Source: Streptomyces sp. NBC_01591 (GTDB taxonomy: Bacteria > Actinomycetota > Actinomycetes > Streptomycetales > Streptomycetaceae). Taken from it: a stretch of 64,000 bases of DNA. The DNA lies in contig NZ_CP109328.1 of assembly GCF_035918155.1 (NCBI RefSeq), positions 248,001-312,000 on the forward strand. Direction: 5' to 3'. Both the position numbers and the translations under genes were made by a program. The first letter of the stretch is position 1, and each line of letters opens with the position of its first letter. The notes below the pieces were generated by a model. The model saw only the letters and a list, made by a program, of their open reading frames with translations, did not search any database and was not told the origin of the DNA. Shown piece after piece: positions 16,080-23,498 of this stretch.

Positions 16080-17339
16080 CTAGAAGTCCTCCTCCACGGC
16101 AGCGGCGGCGGCGATCTCGGCGAGGAACGGTCCCGGGTGCGTGTCGTCGTACGGCGAGGGCCGCGCCGCGGCCGCCAGCCGCTGCCGGGCCAGGGCGCGG
16201 ACCGCGTCGCGATGGGCGGCGTCGCCGGGGGCGCCGGGGCCCGGGTCGAAGCCGGGGAACAGGACGGCGACCTCGATGCGCGGCGGCATCGCGGCCGACG
16301 GCAGGTCCTGGCCCACGTCAAGGTCCAGGTCCGCGTGGCCGGTCCACAGGTCGTCCCGCAGGACGAGGGGCACCCGGGCCGCCCGGCCGCCGTCCACCCG
16401 GACCTCGGCCACAAGGGGCGCTCCGGCGGCGGGCGCGGCGACGTCCGCGACGACCTCGACCTCGATCCGGCGGCGGGCGCCGACCGCGCGGGCGGTCCAG
16501 GACACCGCGTCCTCGGCGGCGTCGACGAAGCCGGGCGGGTAGCGGCGCCAGTCGTTGCTGCCCGAGCCCCGGGTGATCACCCGGCCACCCGCGACGAGCG
16601 GATCGCCCGCCGCGAGGGCGTACCCCCTGTGCCGCGCGAAGAGGGTGCCGAGGTCGACCGACGTACCGACCGGACGGCGCTGGTCCAGGGACGCCCGAAG
16701 GTGACGCAGTGACGGGCCGCCCAGCCCGGCGCTGTCGGCCACGTCGTCGATCAGCCGTAGGACGCTGTCCAGGTGATGCGCCGTATCGGTCGGCTGCGCT
16801 GGAGCGAGCCACCACCGGACCAACAGGTCGAGCGCCGCCTGATACTCCGCTATCAGTTCGGCCGCGCAGTCATCGGGCTGATCGCCGAAGGCGGTGTCGA
16901 ACAACTGATGGCACTGGTGGGTGAGCGCGGCCAACTCCAGTCCGAGCACATCCGGTTCGAGCTTCGTTATCCCATCCATGTACGACGTCGGCCACCACCG
17001 GGCCGCCCAGTGCCCGAAGGCGAGCCGGGCGGCACCGCCCGCCAGAGTGGTCACCTCCGCCGCCGCCACCGTCACGCCGGCCGGCACCCCCGCCTCGCAG
17101 CCGTGCACGGCGGCGGCGACGCGCTCACCGTAGAGCGCCCACAGCCACTGCTGCGCCCGCCCCGCGTCGTGGACCTGCGCCGCCGGCAGGCCCTGAGCAC
17201 CGAGGACGGGCCAGGTCAGAACCGCGCCCGCGACGTCGAGAACGGCCCGGGTGAAGGCGGGCCCCGCGGGCTCGTCGCCGACCCGTACGGTGCCGTCCTC
17301 GGCTCGCGTGACATGGGTGTCCATGCTGGCCTCGGGCAT
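16080..17339 (-). CDS. Conserved protein of the CHAT/TPR operon, second gene
   Basis: 419 residues. The ATG at 17339 overlaps the preceding stop as TAATG. A second ATG five codons later (MDTHVTR) is also possible. The N-terminal half is helical and Trp-rich (QQWLWALYGERVAAAV, HWAARWWPTSYMDG) with HQCHQLFDTAFGD. The C-terminal half appears beta-rich, with IEVEVVADVAAP..PLVAEVRVDG and ARVPLVLRDDLWTGHADLDLDV. I recognise no catalytic site. It fits the accessory proteins accompanying CHAT and TPR genes in CATRA-type systems, by context rather than by motif. Confidence 0.7.
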   Translation of the reverse strand: MPEASMDTHVTRAEDGTVRVGDEPAGPAFTRAVLDVAGAVLTWPVLGAQGLPAAQVHDAGRAQQWLWALYGERVAAAVHGCEAGVPAGVTVAAAEVTTLAGGAARLAFGHWAARWWPTSYMDGITKLEPDVLGLELAALTHQCHQLFDTAFGDQPDDCAAELIAEYQAALDLLVRWWLAPAQPTDTAHHLDSVLRLIDDVADSAGLGGPSLRHLRASLDQRRPVGTSVDLGTLFARHRGYALAAGDPLVAGGRVITRGSGSNDWRRYPPGFVDAAEDAVSWTARAVGARRRIEVEVVADVAAPAAGAPLVAEVRVDGGRAARVPLVLRDDLWTGHADLDLDVGQDLPSAAMPPRIEVAVLFPGFDPGPGAPGDAAHRDAVRALARQRLAAAARPSPYDDTHPGPFLAEIAAAAAVEEDF

Positions 17340-18709
17340 TACGCGTTCCTCGGCTCGGCCGCCGGCGCGGCGGTCGCCGACAGCGTGCGCAGCGCCGAGC
17401 GGACCCTGGCGCGGTGGTCCATCATCACCGAGCGGGCGACCCCGTCAAGCAGTGCCCAGGCCGACGCCATGTCGTTCAGCGGCGCGTCGCGGACATCCCG
17501 CCCGTGCAGCCGCACCCACAGCCGCCGCATGTAGGCGACCCACGGGGTGCGAAGGTCCCGGGCGAGCGCGTCCAGCACGCCGCCGTCCGGGTCGGGGCAG
17601 GGAGAAACGGTCATCCTGCGGGCGCGGAGGACAGATGCCTCCCGTTGCCAGCGGCTGTTGACGGCGCGGTGCGCCGCCGTCCGCCCCGGCACGGACTCCC
17701 CGCTGCCCAGCGGATCCAGGCCGACCGCGAGTCGACCGCCGAGGACCACGGCAACCCGCAGGCTCTCGTCGTGCAGACCGAGCGGAGCGCAGCTGCGGCC
17801 GACCTCCCGCCGGACGAGTTCCGGCACCGTCGGCAACCCCTCGCGCCGCACCGACGACTGCAACACGACGAAGAGCCGCTCGAAGAGCGTGCGGTCCAGC
17901 GGCGCCGGAAGCGTGGCGGTCGAGGCACCCCGGCCGACCTCCGGTCGCGGCGGCACCTGATGCTCGGTCAGTTTCAGATGCGCCGGCAGATCGTCGCGTC
18001 CCCAGACACCGCTCGCCTGCGCCCACAGGGCTCGGCCGAGCAGGCTTCCGTATCCACCCTCGACCATGGCCTCAAACGACGACGAATTCCTCTCCGGGCT
18101 TGGCGCCCCACAGGCTTCGAGAACTGCGGCCGCCGCATGGGCTGCCACGCCGGCGTCACCGGCCGGAGCCGTCTGACGGCTCTCCCAGGCGGCGGCCAGG
18201 TCTCCGTCGAGCCGGGAGCGCCGGGCGGCGTCGGCCAGATGGTCCTTCAGCGCCTCCACCGTGCGCCCACCGGCGGCATTAGCCACATCCGCGAGGGCGG
18301 CCCTGGCCACTGCTTCCGCACCGGCTGAGGGCTCTCCGTGCTCGGTGGCCAGCTCGAAGCAGAGCTGGAAGTACAGGTCCTGGGGGTTGCCCGCCACGAT
18401 ACCCAGCGCCCGGCGGGACTTCTTGAGCAGTGTGAACCACTGCGCCGTTGCCGCAAGGCGCGCGCCGGCCTCCCGGATCAACGCCTCGAGGAGCGCGGCC
18501 TCCCGCGGGTCGAGGAAGTCGGCCGCGAGTTCCGGACGCAGCGACGGCCTGACCACCAGCGGCAGCACGATCAGCTTGACCGACCGGGTCAACGGCGCAC
18601 CACCGGGGCCGCTCAGCGAATCCAGCCCCGGCCCGAGGCCGCGCCAGGCCCTGTCGATGACCATGGCGCGCGGACGACGCTCGCTGGTCGGCTGGCTCAG
18701 GGGCGGCAT
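17339..18709 (-). CDS. Conserved protein of the CHAT/TPR operon, first gene
   Basis: 456 residues, soluble and mostly helical. The central region contains a hydrophobic strand pattern (SVKLIVLPLVVRPSLRPEL) and NPQDLYFQLCFELA. The C-terminus has TPWVAYMRRLWVRLHGRDV. No catalytic motif is apparent. It opens the four-gene operon with 1-4 bp overlaps or short gaps downstream. Its start is 40 bp from promoter-like element c, which points the other way. A CATRA (caspase and TPR repeat associated) role is likely from operon composition; the protein itself I cannot place. Confidence 0.7.
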   Translation of the reverse strand: MPPLSQPTSERRPRAMVIDRAWRGLGPGLDSLSGPGGAPLTRSVKLIVLPLVVRPSLRPELAADFLDPREAALLEALIREAGARLAATAQWFTLLKKSRRALGIVAGNPQDLYFQLCFELATEHGEPSAGAEAVARAALADVANAAGGRTVEALKDHLADAARRSRLDGDLAAAWESRQTAPAGDAGVAAHAAAAVLEACGAPSPERNSSSFEAMVEGGYGSLLGRALWAQASGVWGRDDLPAHLKLTEHQVPPRPEVGRGASTATLPAPLDRTLFERLFVVLQSSVRREGLPTVPELVRREVGRSCAPLGLHDESLRVAVVLGGRLAVGLDPLGSGESVPGRTAAHRAVNSRWQREASVLRARRMTVSPCPDPDGGVLDALARDLRTPWVAYMRRLWVRLHGRDVRDAPLNDMASAWALLDGVARSVMMDHRARVRSALRTLSATAAPAAEPRNA

Positions 18710-18749
18710 GGCACGAGATTACGGCGTCCGGGACACCCGGGCGAATCTG

Positions 18750-18792
18750 GGATCGGTAGGTGCCATCGGCCCCCTACCGTCCACATCGTCAG
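18750..18792 (+). promoter_or_regulatory. Promoter-like element c
   Basis: GGATCGGTAGG, 17 bp, then CGTCCACATCGTCAG. It is followed by GGCGGCGAGGAGGG, as downstream of element a. It now drives only decayed reading frames but sits 41 bp from the start of the CHAT/TPR operon. Confidence 0.65.
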
Positions 18793-18818
18793 GCAGGGCC
18801 GGCGGCGAGGAGGGGACC

Positions 18819-19262
18819 ATGGCCAAGACGACGATCCGTACCGTCCGGCGCGCTCGGCAGGTATGCGTGGCCCGGCTCACCACAGCCGGTGCGCTGTCGG
18901 CCCGGAGACCCCGAGCAGGCCGAACTCGGTTACGGCACCGACCCGGTCACGTTCGAGACCGTATACGCCGAGGACCAGGTCCGGTCAGCCCTCAGTACCC
19001 GCCGCGATCTCGACAGCGCCGCACGCGGCATCCGGGCCGAGGTCGTGGTCGCCGCCGTCTCGTCTCTACCGGACGCCGAGGACGAGGTCGCCCTCCGGCC
19101 ACCCGCCAACCCCGGCGCGCCGGGACCTGACAGCACCAGGAGGAGCGAACGTCATGGGAATCCTCGGAGAGCGTCGCAACAGCCGCGAGGAGCGGGCCAC
19201 AGAGATCGCCAAGAGGGTGGCAATCGGCAAGGGTGCTCACGGCCGGCCCACGCACGCGCCGC
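18819..19262 (+). pseudogene. Decayed duplicate of the genes at 10.4-11.4 kb
   Basis: Three remnants follow promoter element c. A start resembling the small frame at 10532 (MAKTTIRTV) is at 18819. An unassigned fragment (GYGTDPVTFETVYAEDQV) lies around 18930-19130. At 19154 there is a copy of the start of the 11041 gene: MGILGERRNSREERATEI against MGVFDRRRRSREEKAAEI. It loses similarity after about 36 residues. No full-length product is possible from any of them. Confidence 0.6.
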
Positions 19263-19380
19263 CGTCCACCTCACCGCCGGCGCAGCCATGGATCAGCGGG
19301 ACACAACGGACCGGACACGAATTGTGCGCAACCCATCAGGGCCCGGCTACACGGCCCACCTTCGACTCACCGGGGTTCCC

Positions 19381-19902
19381 ATGCATGTCCGTGCCTTCGC
19401 CCTCGCCGTCACCTGCGCCTTGATGCCGCTCACCGCGTGCAGCAGCGCGTCCACCGGCAGTTCTCAAGCCAGTAGCGCAACGGCCACTCCCACGACGCCG
19501 CTTCCCGCCACCGATCCCGTCGCCGTCGTCGCGTGGTTCAAGGACAGCCGCCACCACACGGGCCTCAAATCCCTGGACGGGGACCTGTCCAGATATACCG
19601 CCGGCTCCGCGGCCTCCGACGCTGGCATCGTCCTGAGCGCCTGCAACGAACTCGCCCACGACGTCCGCATTCTCAAGACCTTCGAGCCCATCCCCGACGC
19701 ACCTGCCCAAGCCTCGTGGGTCTTGGCCCTCGCCGACCTGGAGCAGGGCTCAGCCGACTGCGCCAGCGGCATCCTCAACAACGACACCGCCCAGAGCGCC
19801 AAGGCCAAGTCAGAGATCAGCAAGGGCAACAGCGAGTACGCCGCGGTCGTCGACCGACTCGGCACCATCCTGGGGGTGCACCCCACAAGCTCACCGACAT
19901 GA
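19381..19902 (+). CDS. Putative secreted lipoprotein
   Basis: 173 residues from the ATG at 19381. A signal peptide with a lipobox (ALAVTCALMPLTAC, lipidated Cys near residue 20) is followed by a Ser/Thr-rich linker and a helical domain (VVAWFKDSRHHTGLKSLDGD, then VLALADLEQGSADCASGIL). It would be anchored to the outer face of the membrane. I recognise no enzyme motif. It stands alone between the decayed duplicate and an IS6 element, with a weak ribosome-binding site. Confidence 0.65.
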   Translation: MHVRAFALAVTCALMPLTACSSASTGSSQASSATATPTTPLPATDPVAVVAWFKDSRHHTGLKSLDGDLSRYTAGSAASDAGIVLSACNELAHDVRILKTFEPIPDAPAQASWVLALADLEQGSADCASGILNNDTAQSAKAKSEISKGNSEYAAVVDRLGTILGVHPTSSPT

Positions 19903-20098
19903 ACGCCCGAAGCCGTCAGCACCCGTCCCGTGCGCCCCGGAAGAGGACCCGGCAGCCCCAGCGAACCGAGTTGGCATGGCCTCATCCTGCGTGCCGCACA
20001 ATTTATTGCCGGGGCACAGTGGGGTGTTCGTCATCCGCTGCCCGGTGCCGGGGCCGTATCCGACGACTCGGCAGGCTGATGTCCGTGCCTGTCCACGA

Positions 20099-20962
20099 GG
20101 TGCTGTCACGTTGTTGGGTTGCAGGTGCTTGATGGTGCGTCGTGGTCTGGTGGGGCCCGCGGTCCGGGCCTGTGGTCAGGCCGTGGTGGGCCGGCTGGCA
20201 GCTTGGGTGATCTGGTCCCAGATCGCGAAGCGGACGGTCATCTCGGCTCGTGGTCGGAGGCTGTCATCAGGTGGCGGTGAGGGCGGAAGTGGGGTGAGAT
20301 GCCGCTGAACGCGGACAGGAACCGCTGGGCCCCGCCGACGGAGCGGAATCCCTTCATGGCGCGTTCACGCTGCCGCGTGGGCTGATGACTGTTCTCCGCC
20401 CGGTTGTTCAGGCCCTTGTGGGAACGGTGTTCCACCGAGGGCATGACCTCGCGGTGCGCCGCGCCGTAGGAACGGAGCGTGTCGGTGACGACCACCCGCG
20501 GCACCGTACGGGTCTTCTTCATCAGGCGGCGGAAGAAGCGTCCTGCCGCGGCCTTGTCCCGGCGGCTCTGCAGGAGGATGTCGAGCACGTTGCCGTCCTG
20601 GTCGACGGCCCGCCACAGGTACTTCTGCTCTCCGTTGTTCTTCACGAAGACCTCGTCCAGGTGCCACTTGTCCCCGGGCCGTGGCCGACGGCGGCGCAGT
20701 CCGTCCGCGTAGGCCTGGCCGAACTTGGCGGACCAGCGGCGGATGGTCTCGTAGGAGACGATGACGCCGCGCTCGAGCATCAGCTCCTCGACCTCGCGGA
20801 AGGACAGCGGGAAGCGGAAGCACAGCCATACCGCGTGCGCGATCACCTCCACCGGGTACCGGTGGCCCTTGTACGACGGCGACGCGGACGACACGAACGA
20901 ATCCCTCCCCGGCACGACCAACCAGAAGATCATCCCACCCGGCCAGTCAACGTGACAGTGCC
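20099..20962 (-). mobile_element. IS6-family insertion sequence
   Basis: The 15-bp terminal inverted repeats are GGTGCTGTCACGTTG at 20099-20113 and the complement of GGCACTGTCACGTTG at 20948-20962. They bound 864 bp with one minus-strand transposase, a normal IS6 size. The 8-bp flanks do not match (gtccacga and tcagctcg), as expected when a cointegrate or deletion has followed. Its right end interrupts an IS3 orfB remnant. Confidence 0.87.
20238..20933 (-). CDS. IS6 family transposase
   Basis: 231 residues from the ATG at 20933. The IS6/IS26-type zinc-ribbon and HTH start includes YKGHRYPVEVIAHAVWLCFRF and FREVEELMLERGVIVSYETIRRW. The DDE core shows WHLDEVFVKNNGEQKYLW, VVVTDTLRSYGAAHREV and NNRAENSHQPTRQRERAMKGFRS, supplying D, D and E. 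A longer in-frame reading would fuse it to an upstream IS3 remnant, so I chose the start inside the inverted repeats. Confidence 0.92.
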   Translation of the reverse strand: MIFWLVVPGRDSFVSSASPSYKGHRYPVEVIAHAVWLCFRFPLSFREVEELMLERGVIVSYETIRRWSAKFGQAYADGLRRRRPRPGDKWHLDEVFVKNNGEQKYLWRAVDQDGNVLDILLQSRRDKAAAGRFFRRLMKKTRTVPRVVVTDTLRSYGAAHREVMPSVEHRSHKGLNNRAENSHQPTRQRERAMKGFRSVGGAQRFLSAFSGISPHFRPHRHLMTASDHEPR

Positions 20963-21104
20963 TCAGCTCGGCTTTGAACAAGCTGTTGAATGCTTCCGCG
21001 AGGGCGTTATCGTATGAATCGCCCCGAGATCCGACCGAGGCCACCGCGTCGGCCTCTTCGAGGCGCTCGGTGTAGCGGATGGCTCGGTATTGCCCCGGAC
21101 TCAA
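20963..21104 (-). pseudogene. IS3 orfB fragment (third catalytic residue region)
   Basis: A short frame (AIRYTERLEEADAVASVGSR, then GDSYDNALAEAFNSLFKAEL) matches the IS3 OrfB region just before and around the final catalytic Glu. It is cut on the left by the IS6 inverted repeat and begins near 21104, next to an IS30-like stop. Confidence 0.75.
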
Positions 21105-21398
21105 TCGGTTGTCGCAACACCGGCTTCTTGAGTCAAGAGCAGGTGTTCGTTGAGGGCTTCAGCGGGTGTCTTCCATCCGAGGGTTTTGCGGGGGCGGCTG
21201 TTGAGGGCGAGCGCAACGGCTGCGAGGTCGTCTGTCTGCCATCGGGACAGGTCTGTGCCCTTCGCAAAGTACCCCTGGCGTTTGTGGTGGGCGTAGTAGG
21301 TGGAGGGGGCGATCTTGCAGTCGTGGTCGGTGAGGACCCGGCAGATCGGCTCGACGCCGCCGAAGCGGTCCTTGTGCTCGTCGATGAACGCTACGAGC
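21101..21398 (-). pseudogene. Chimeric transposase remnant: IS3 orfB start joined to an IS30-like C-terminus
   Basis: The frame begins as IS3 OrfB (AFIDEHKDRFGGVEPICRVL, then CKIAPSTYYAHHKR). About 45 residues in, it passes into a sequence typical of IS30 transposase C-termini (LNSRPRKTLGWKTPAEALNE), ending in TGA at 21101. The two families do not normally join like this, so it marks an old recombination point. Confidence 0.7.
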
Positions 21399-21717
21399 GT
21401 GTGTGTGGCCGGTCGAGCTCGGCCGCGAAGAAAGACGCCGCGGCTTTGAGGATGTCGTTGGCCCGCTTCAGCTCGGCGTTCTCCTTCTTCAGCCGCTTCA
21501 GCTCAGCCGATTCCTCGCTCGTGGTGCCGGGCCTGGCACCGGCGTCGATCTGGTCCTGTCGCACCCACTTGCGCAGTGTCTCGGTCGTGCCGATGCCCAG
21601 TTTCTGGGCGACCGCTTTCATCGCGGCCCACTCGGTTTCGTACTCCGGGCGCACCTCGGCGACCATTCGCACCGCACGACGGCGCAGCTCAAGCGGGTAA
21701 GGGGAAGGACGTGCCAT
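21391..21717 (-). CDS. IS3 family transposase OrfA
   Basis: The protein has 108 residues. An N-terminal HTH (LELRRRAVRMVAEVRPEYET, MKAVAQKLGIGTTETLRKWV) and a C-terminal zipper (ELKRLKKENAELKRANDIL) are typical of IS3 OrfA. Its downstream orfB is broken by recombination with IS30- and IS6-type DNA, so the element is inactive even though OrfA is complete. Confidence 0.88.
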   Translation of the reverse strand: MARPSPYPLELRRRAVRMVAEVRPEYETEWAAMKAVAQKLGIGTTETLRKWVRQDQIDAGARPGTTSEESAELKRLKKENAELKRANDILKAAASFFAAELDRPHTRS

Positions 21718-22066
21718 GACTCGATCCTCTCAAACGATCGAGTCTCTACCGAATCCGGAACGGTTCATGCTCGGCATCGAGGCGGTTGGGGACGACGAAC
21801 GCCCTGTACGGCGGTCACAAGACGATATGTGGGCTCTCAACCTGGCAGCCGCACGGCAGTTCCACGCATGTGAGGGACATCTTCGTGTGCCCCGGAAGCA
21901 CGTCGAGCAGGTGGGGACGGAAGCGGGCTTGGTGGGCCGTCAGAACGGTGCTGACGGGGTCGTGGTGGTCAAGCTCGGCACATGGCTCGACAACGTGCGC
22001 AAAAGGGCCGGGAAGCTCGCCGAGCAGCGGCGGGCGGACCTCAATGCCCTCGGCATGCGCTGGTAG
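21716..22066 (+). pseudogene. C-terminal fragment of a helicase-associated-domain protein
   Basis: The frame from 21716 encodes a 116-residue segment with MWALNLAAARQFHACEGHLR and KLGTWLDNVRKRAGKLAEQR, ending DLNALGMRW. This is the end of the helicase-associated (HA) repeat region seen in large actinomycete helicases near plasmid and chromosome ends. The helicase motor is missing. A close relative, also truncated, is at 28690-29423. Confidence 0.6.
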
Positions 22067-22182
22067 AGGTGGGCGTGCGGGAACCGTCCTCTGCCCGGAC
22101 GACGGGGCTGTTCTTCGCTGTTTTGCCGGACGCCCTGATGCCGCTCGGACCAGTCTGGGTGCCCAGGTAACAGCGAGAGGGG

Positions 22183-22437
22183 TGCAGGTGTCTGATGGTG
22201 GCGGGGTTGTCCGTGTCGGCGGTGTGGTGCCTGGGGTCTTTCGTGTCGCTCCTCTTGCCGGGGAGATGACGTCGTCGCTGATCGACCGGGTCGCCGACTG
22301 CTACGGGATGGAGGCGAAAGCCCTGCGGTCGTACTGGCGGTGGCGCGGTTCCCGGCCCCGGCATGAGGGCGGGGGTGTGCGGGCGGATAGCGAGGTTGTG
22401 CTGAACGTGGCGGGGCGGGAGGTTCTGGCCCGTGCTC
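22183..22437 (+). pseudogene. Possible TniQ-like N-terminal fragment
   Basis: The short frame FRVAPLAGEMTSSLIDRVAD, CYGMEAKALRSYWRWRGSRP resembles the start of TniQ-type transposition proteins (a PLPGE-like motif, then HRLA-like helices). It is cut near 22437 by fusion to unrelated sequence. The identification is weak. Confidence 0.3.
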
Positions 22438-22554
22438 GACGGACGCCTGATCCGCGACTTGACGCCGGCCAACGACGATGCCGCTGAACACTCCGACGAG
22501 CGCGCCTATTGCCGCTATCGCGGCAGCGACGATTGTTGCCACCTCACCTGTCAT
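22430..22554 (-). pseudogene. Truncated small membrane protein
   Basis: An ATG at 22554 opens a frame with one membrane segment (VATIVAAAIAAIGALVGVF) followed by a GRRQVADQASVEHG stretch. This resembles N-termini of small streptomycete membrane proteins. Similarity ends abruptly at about 22430, where the TniQ-like fragment also ends. Confidence 0.35.
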
Positions 22555-22651
22555 GGGCACACTCTGCACGGTCTCCGCAGTCCGCGGACCTGGGAGTATG
22601 ACGGTGTTCGCAGAGTCTCTGCCTCCGGGCCACATGATCAAGGAGAGAAGG

Positions 22652-23446
22652 ATGGTCGAGCAAGATCGGCCGCTGGGCCGCTATGTCACCGAGTTTCGAG
22701 CGTTGGCTGAGGGACGAACAGCACCGGAGGACTGGCTTGCCTGGTGGGCGCAGCACGGACAGCAGATAAAGGAGCTCAGTTCGCCTGGCGTTTTCCTTCG
22801 CCTCAAGCCTAGACACGGCGACGAGTTCGGTGGCATCCGGGCCGCTGTCACCAGCCAGGAAGGCGCTTGTCGTGTGCTTGAGGCCCTCGGCGTTGCCTGC
22901 GACCGGTCTGATCGGTATCAGATGGCTTGGAGGCAGGTCATCGACCGTCTGCGCGAGGAGCAGGCTGCCGAGGCAGCACGCAAGGCGGAGGGCTTCGGCC
23001 CGGTGATCGCCAGTCTCGCCGTCCGTTTCCCGCGTTTCGCTGCTTTCCTTGCCGCTGGCCTCAGCGAAGTCGACAGTTGCGGACCAGGGCTCGACGATGT
23101 CGCGGTGGACCAGCTCGAACACTCGCTTGGTCTTCGGCTTCCTGCGGCCTACCGCGTCTTCCTGCAATGCGCCCGTGAAGTCATCGTGGGAGACACGTTG
23201 CAAATGACCTCAAGTCATCCGTTCGTACATGACTCGAGGTCGGTCGCGCTGCCTTCCCTGGGCATGCTGTGCATCGCCGACTATTGGCTGGAAGCCGATG
23301 GTGACCAGGTGCTCTTCGATGTTCGAGAAGACTCTCAGGACGACCCGCCAGTCCTGTACTACGCCCATGGGCAGAGACAGGTCCGGGTAATCGCGGATAG
23401 TTTCACCGCCTGGCTTGAAGGGCTGCCCAAAACACTGGCGAGCTGA
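22652..23446 (+). CDS. SMI1/KNR4 (SUKH) family protein
   Basis: 264 residues from the ATG at 22652, placed 3 bp after a strong AAGGAGAGAAG. The C-terminal half fits a SUKH fold (DDVAVDQLEHSLGLRLPAAY, RVFLQCA, then a beta-rich stretch ending QVRVIADSFTAWLEGLPKTL). The N-terminal half is helical and unassigned. SUKH proteins are often immunity proteins for polymorphic toxins. No toxin gene is adjacent here, so it may be an orphan immunity gene. Confidence 0.65.
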   Translation: MVEQDRPLGRYVTEFRALAEGRTAPEDWLAWWAQHGQQIKELSSPGVFLRLKPRHGDEFGGIRAAVTSQEGACRVLEALGVACDRSDRYQMAWRQVIDRLREEQAAEAARKAEGFGPVIASLAVRFPRFAAFLAAGLSEVDSCGPGLDDVAVDQLEHSLGLRLPAAYRVFLQCAREVIVGDTLQMTSSHPFVHDSRSVALPSLGMLCIADYWLEADGDQVLFDVREDSQDDPPVLYYAHGQRQVRVIADSFTAWLEGLPKTLAS

Positions 23447-23498
23447 GTGCCAACCCCGTCCGCAAAGGGCTCAGCAAGCTCATTCACGACGCTACGAG

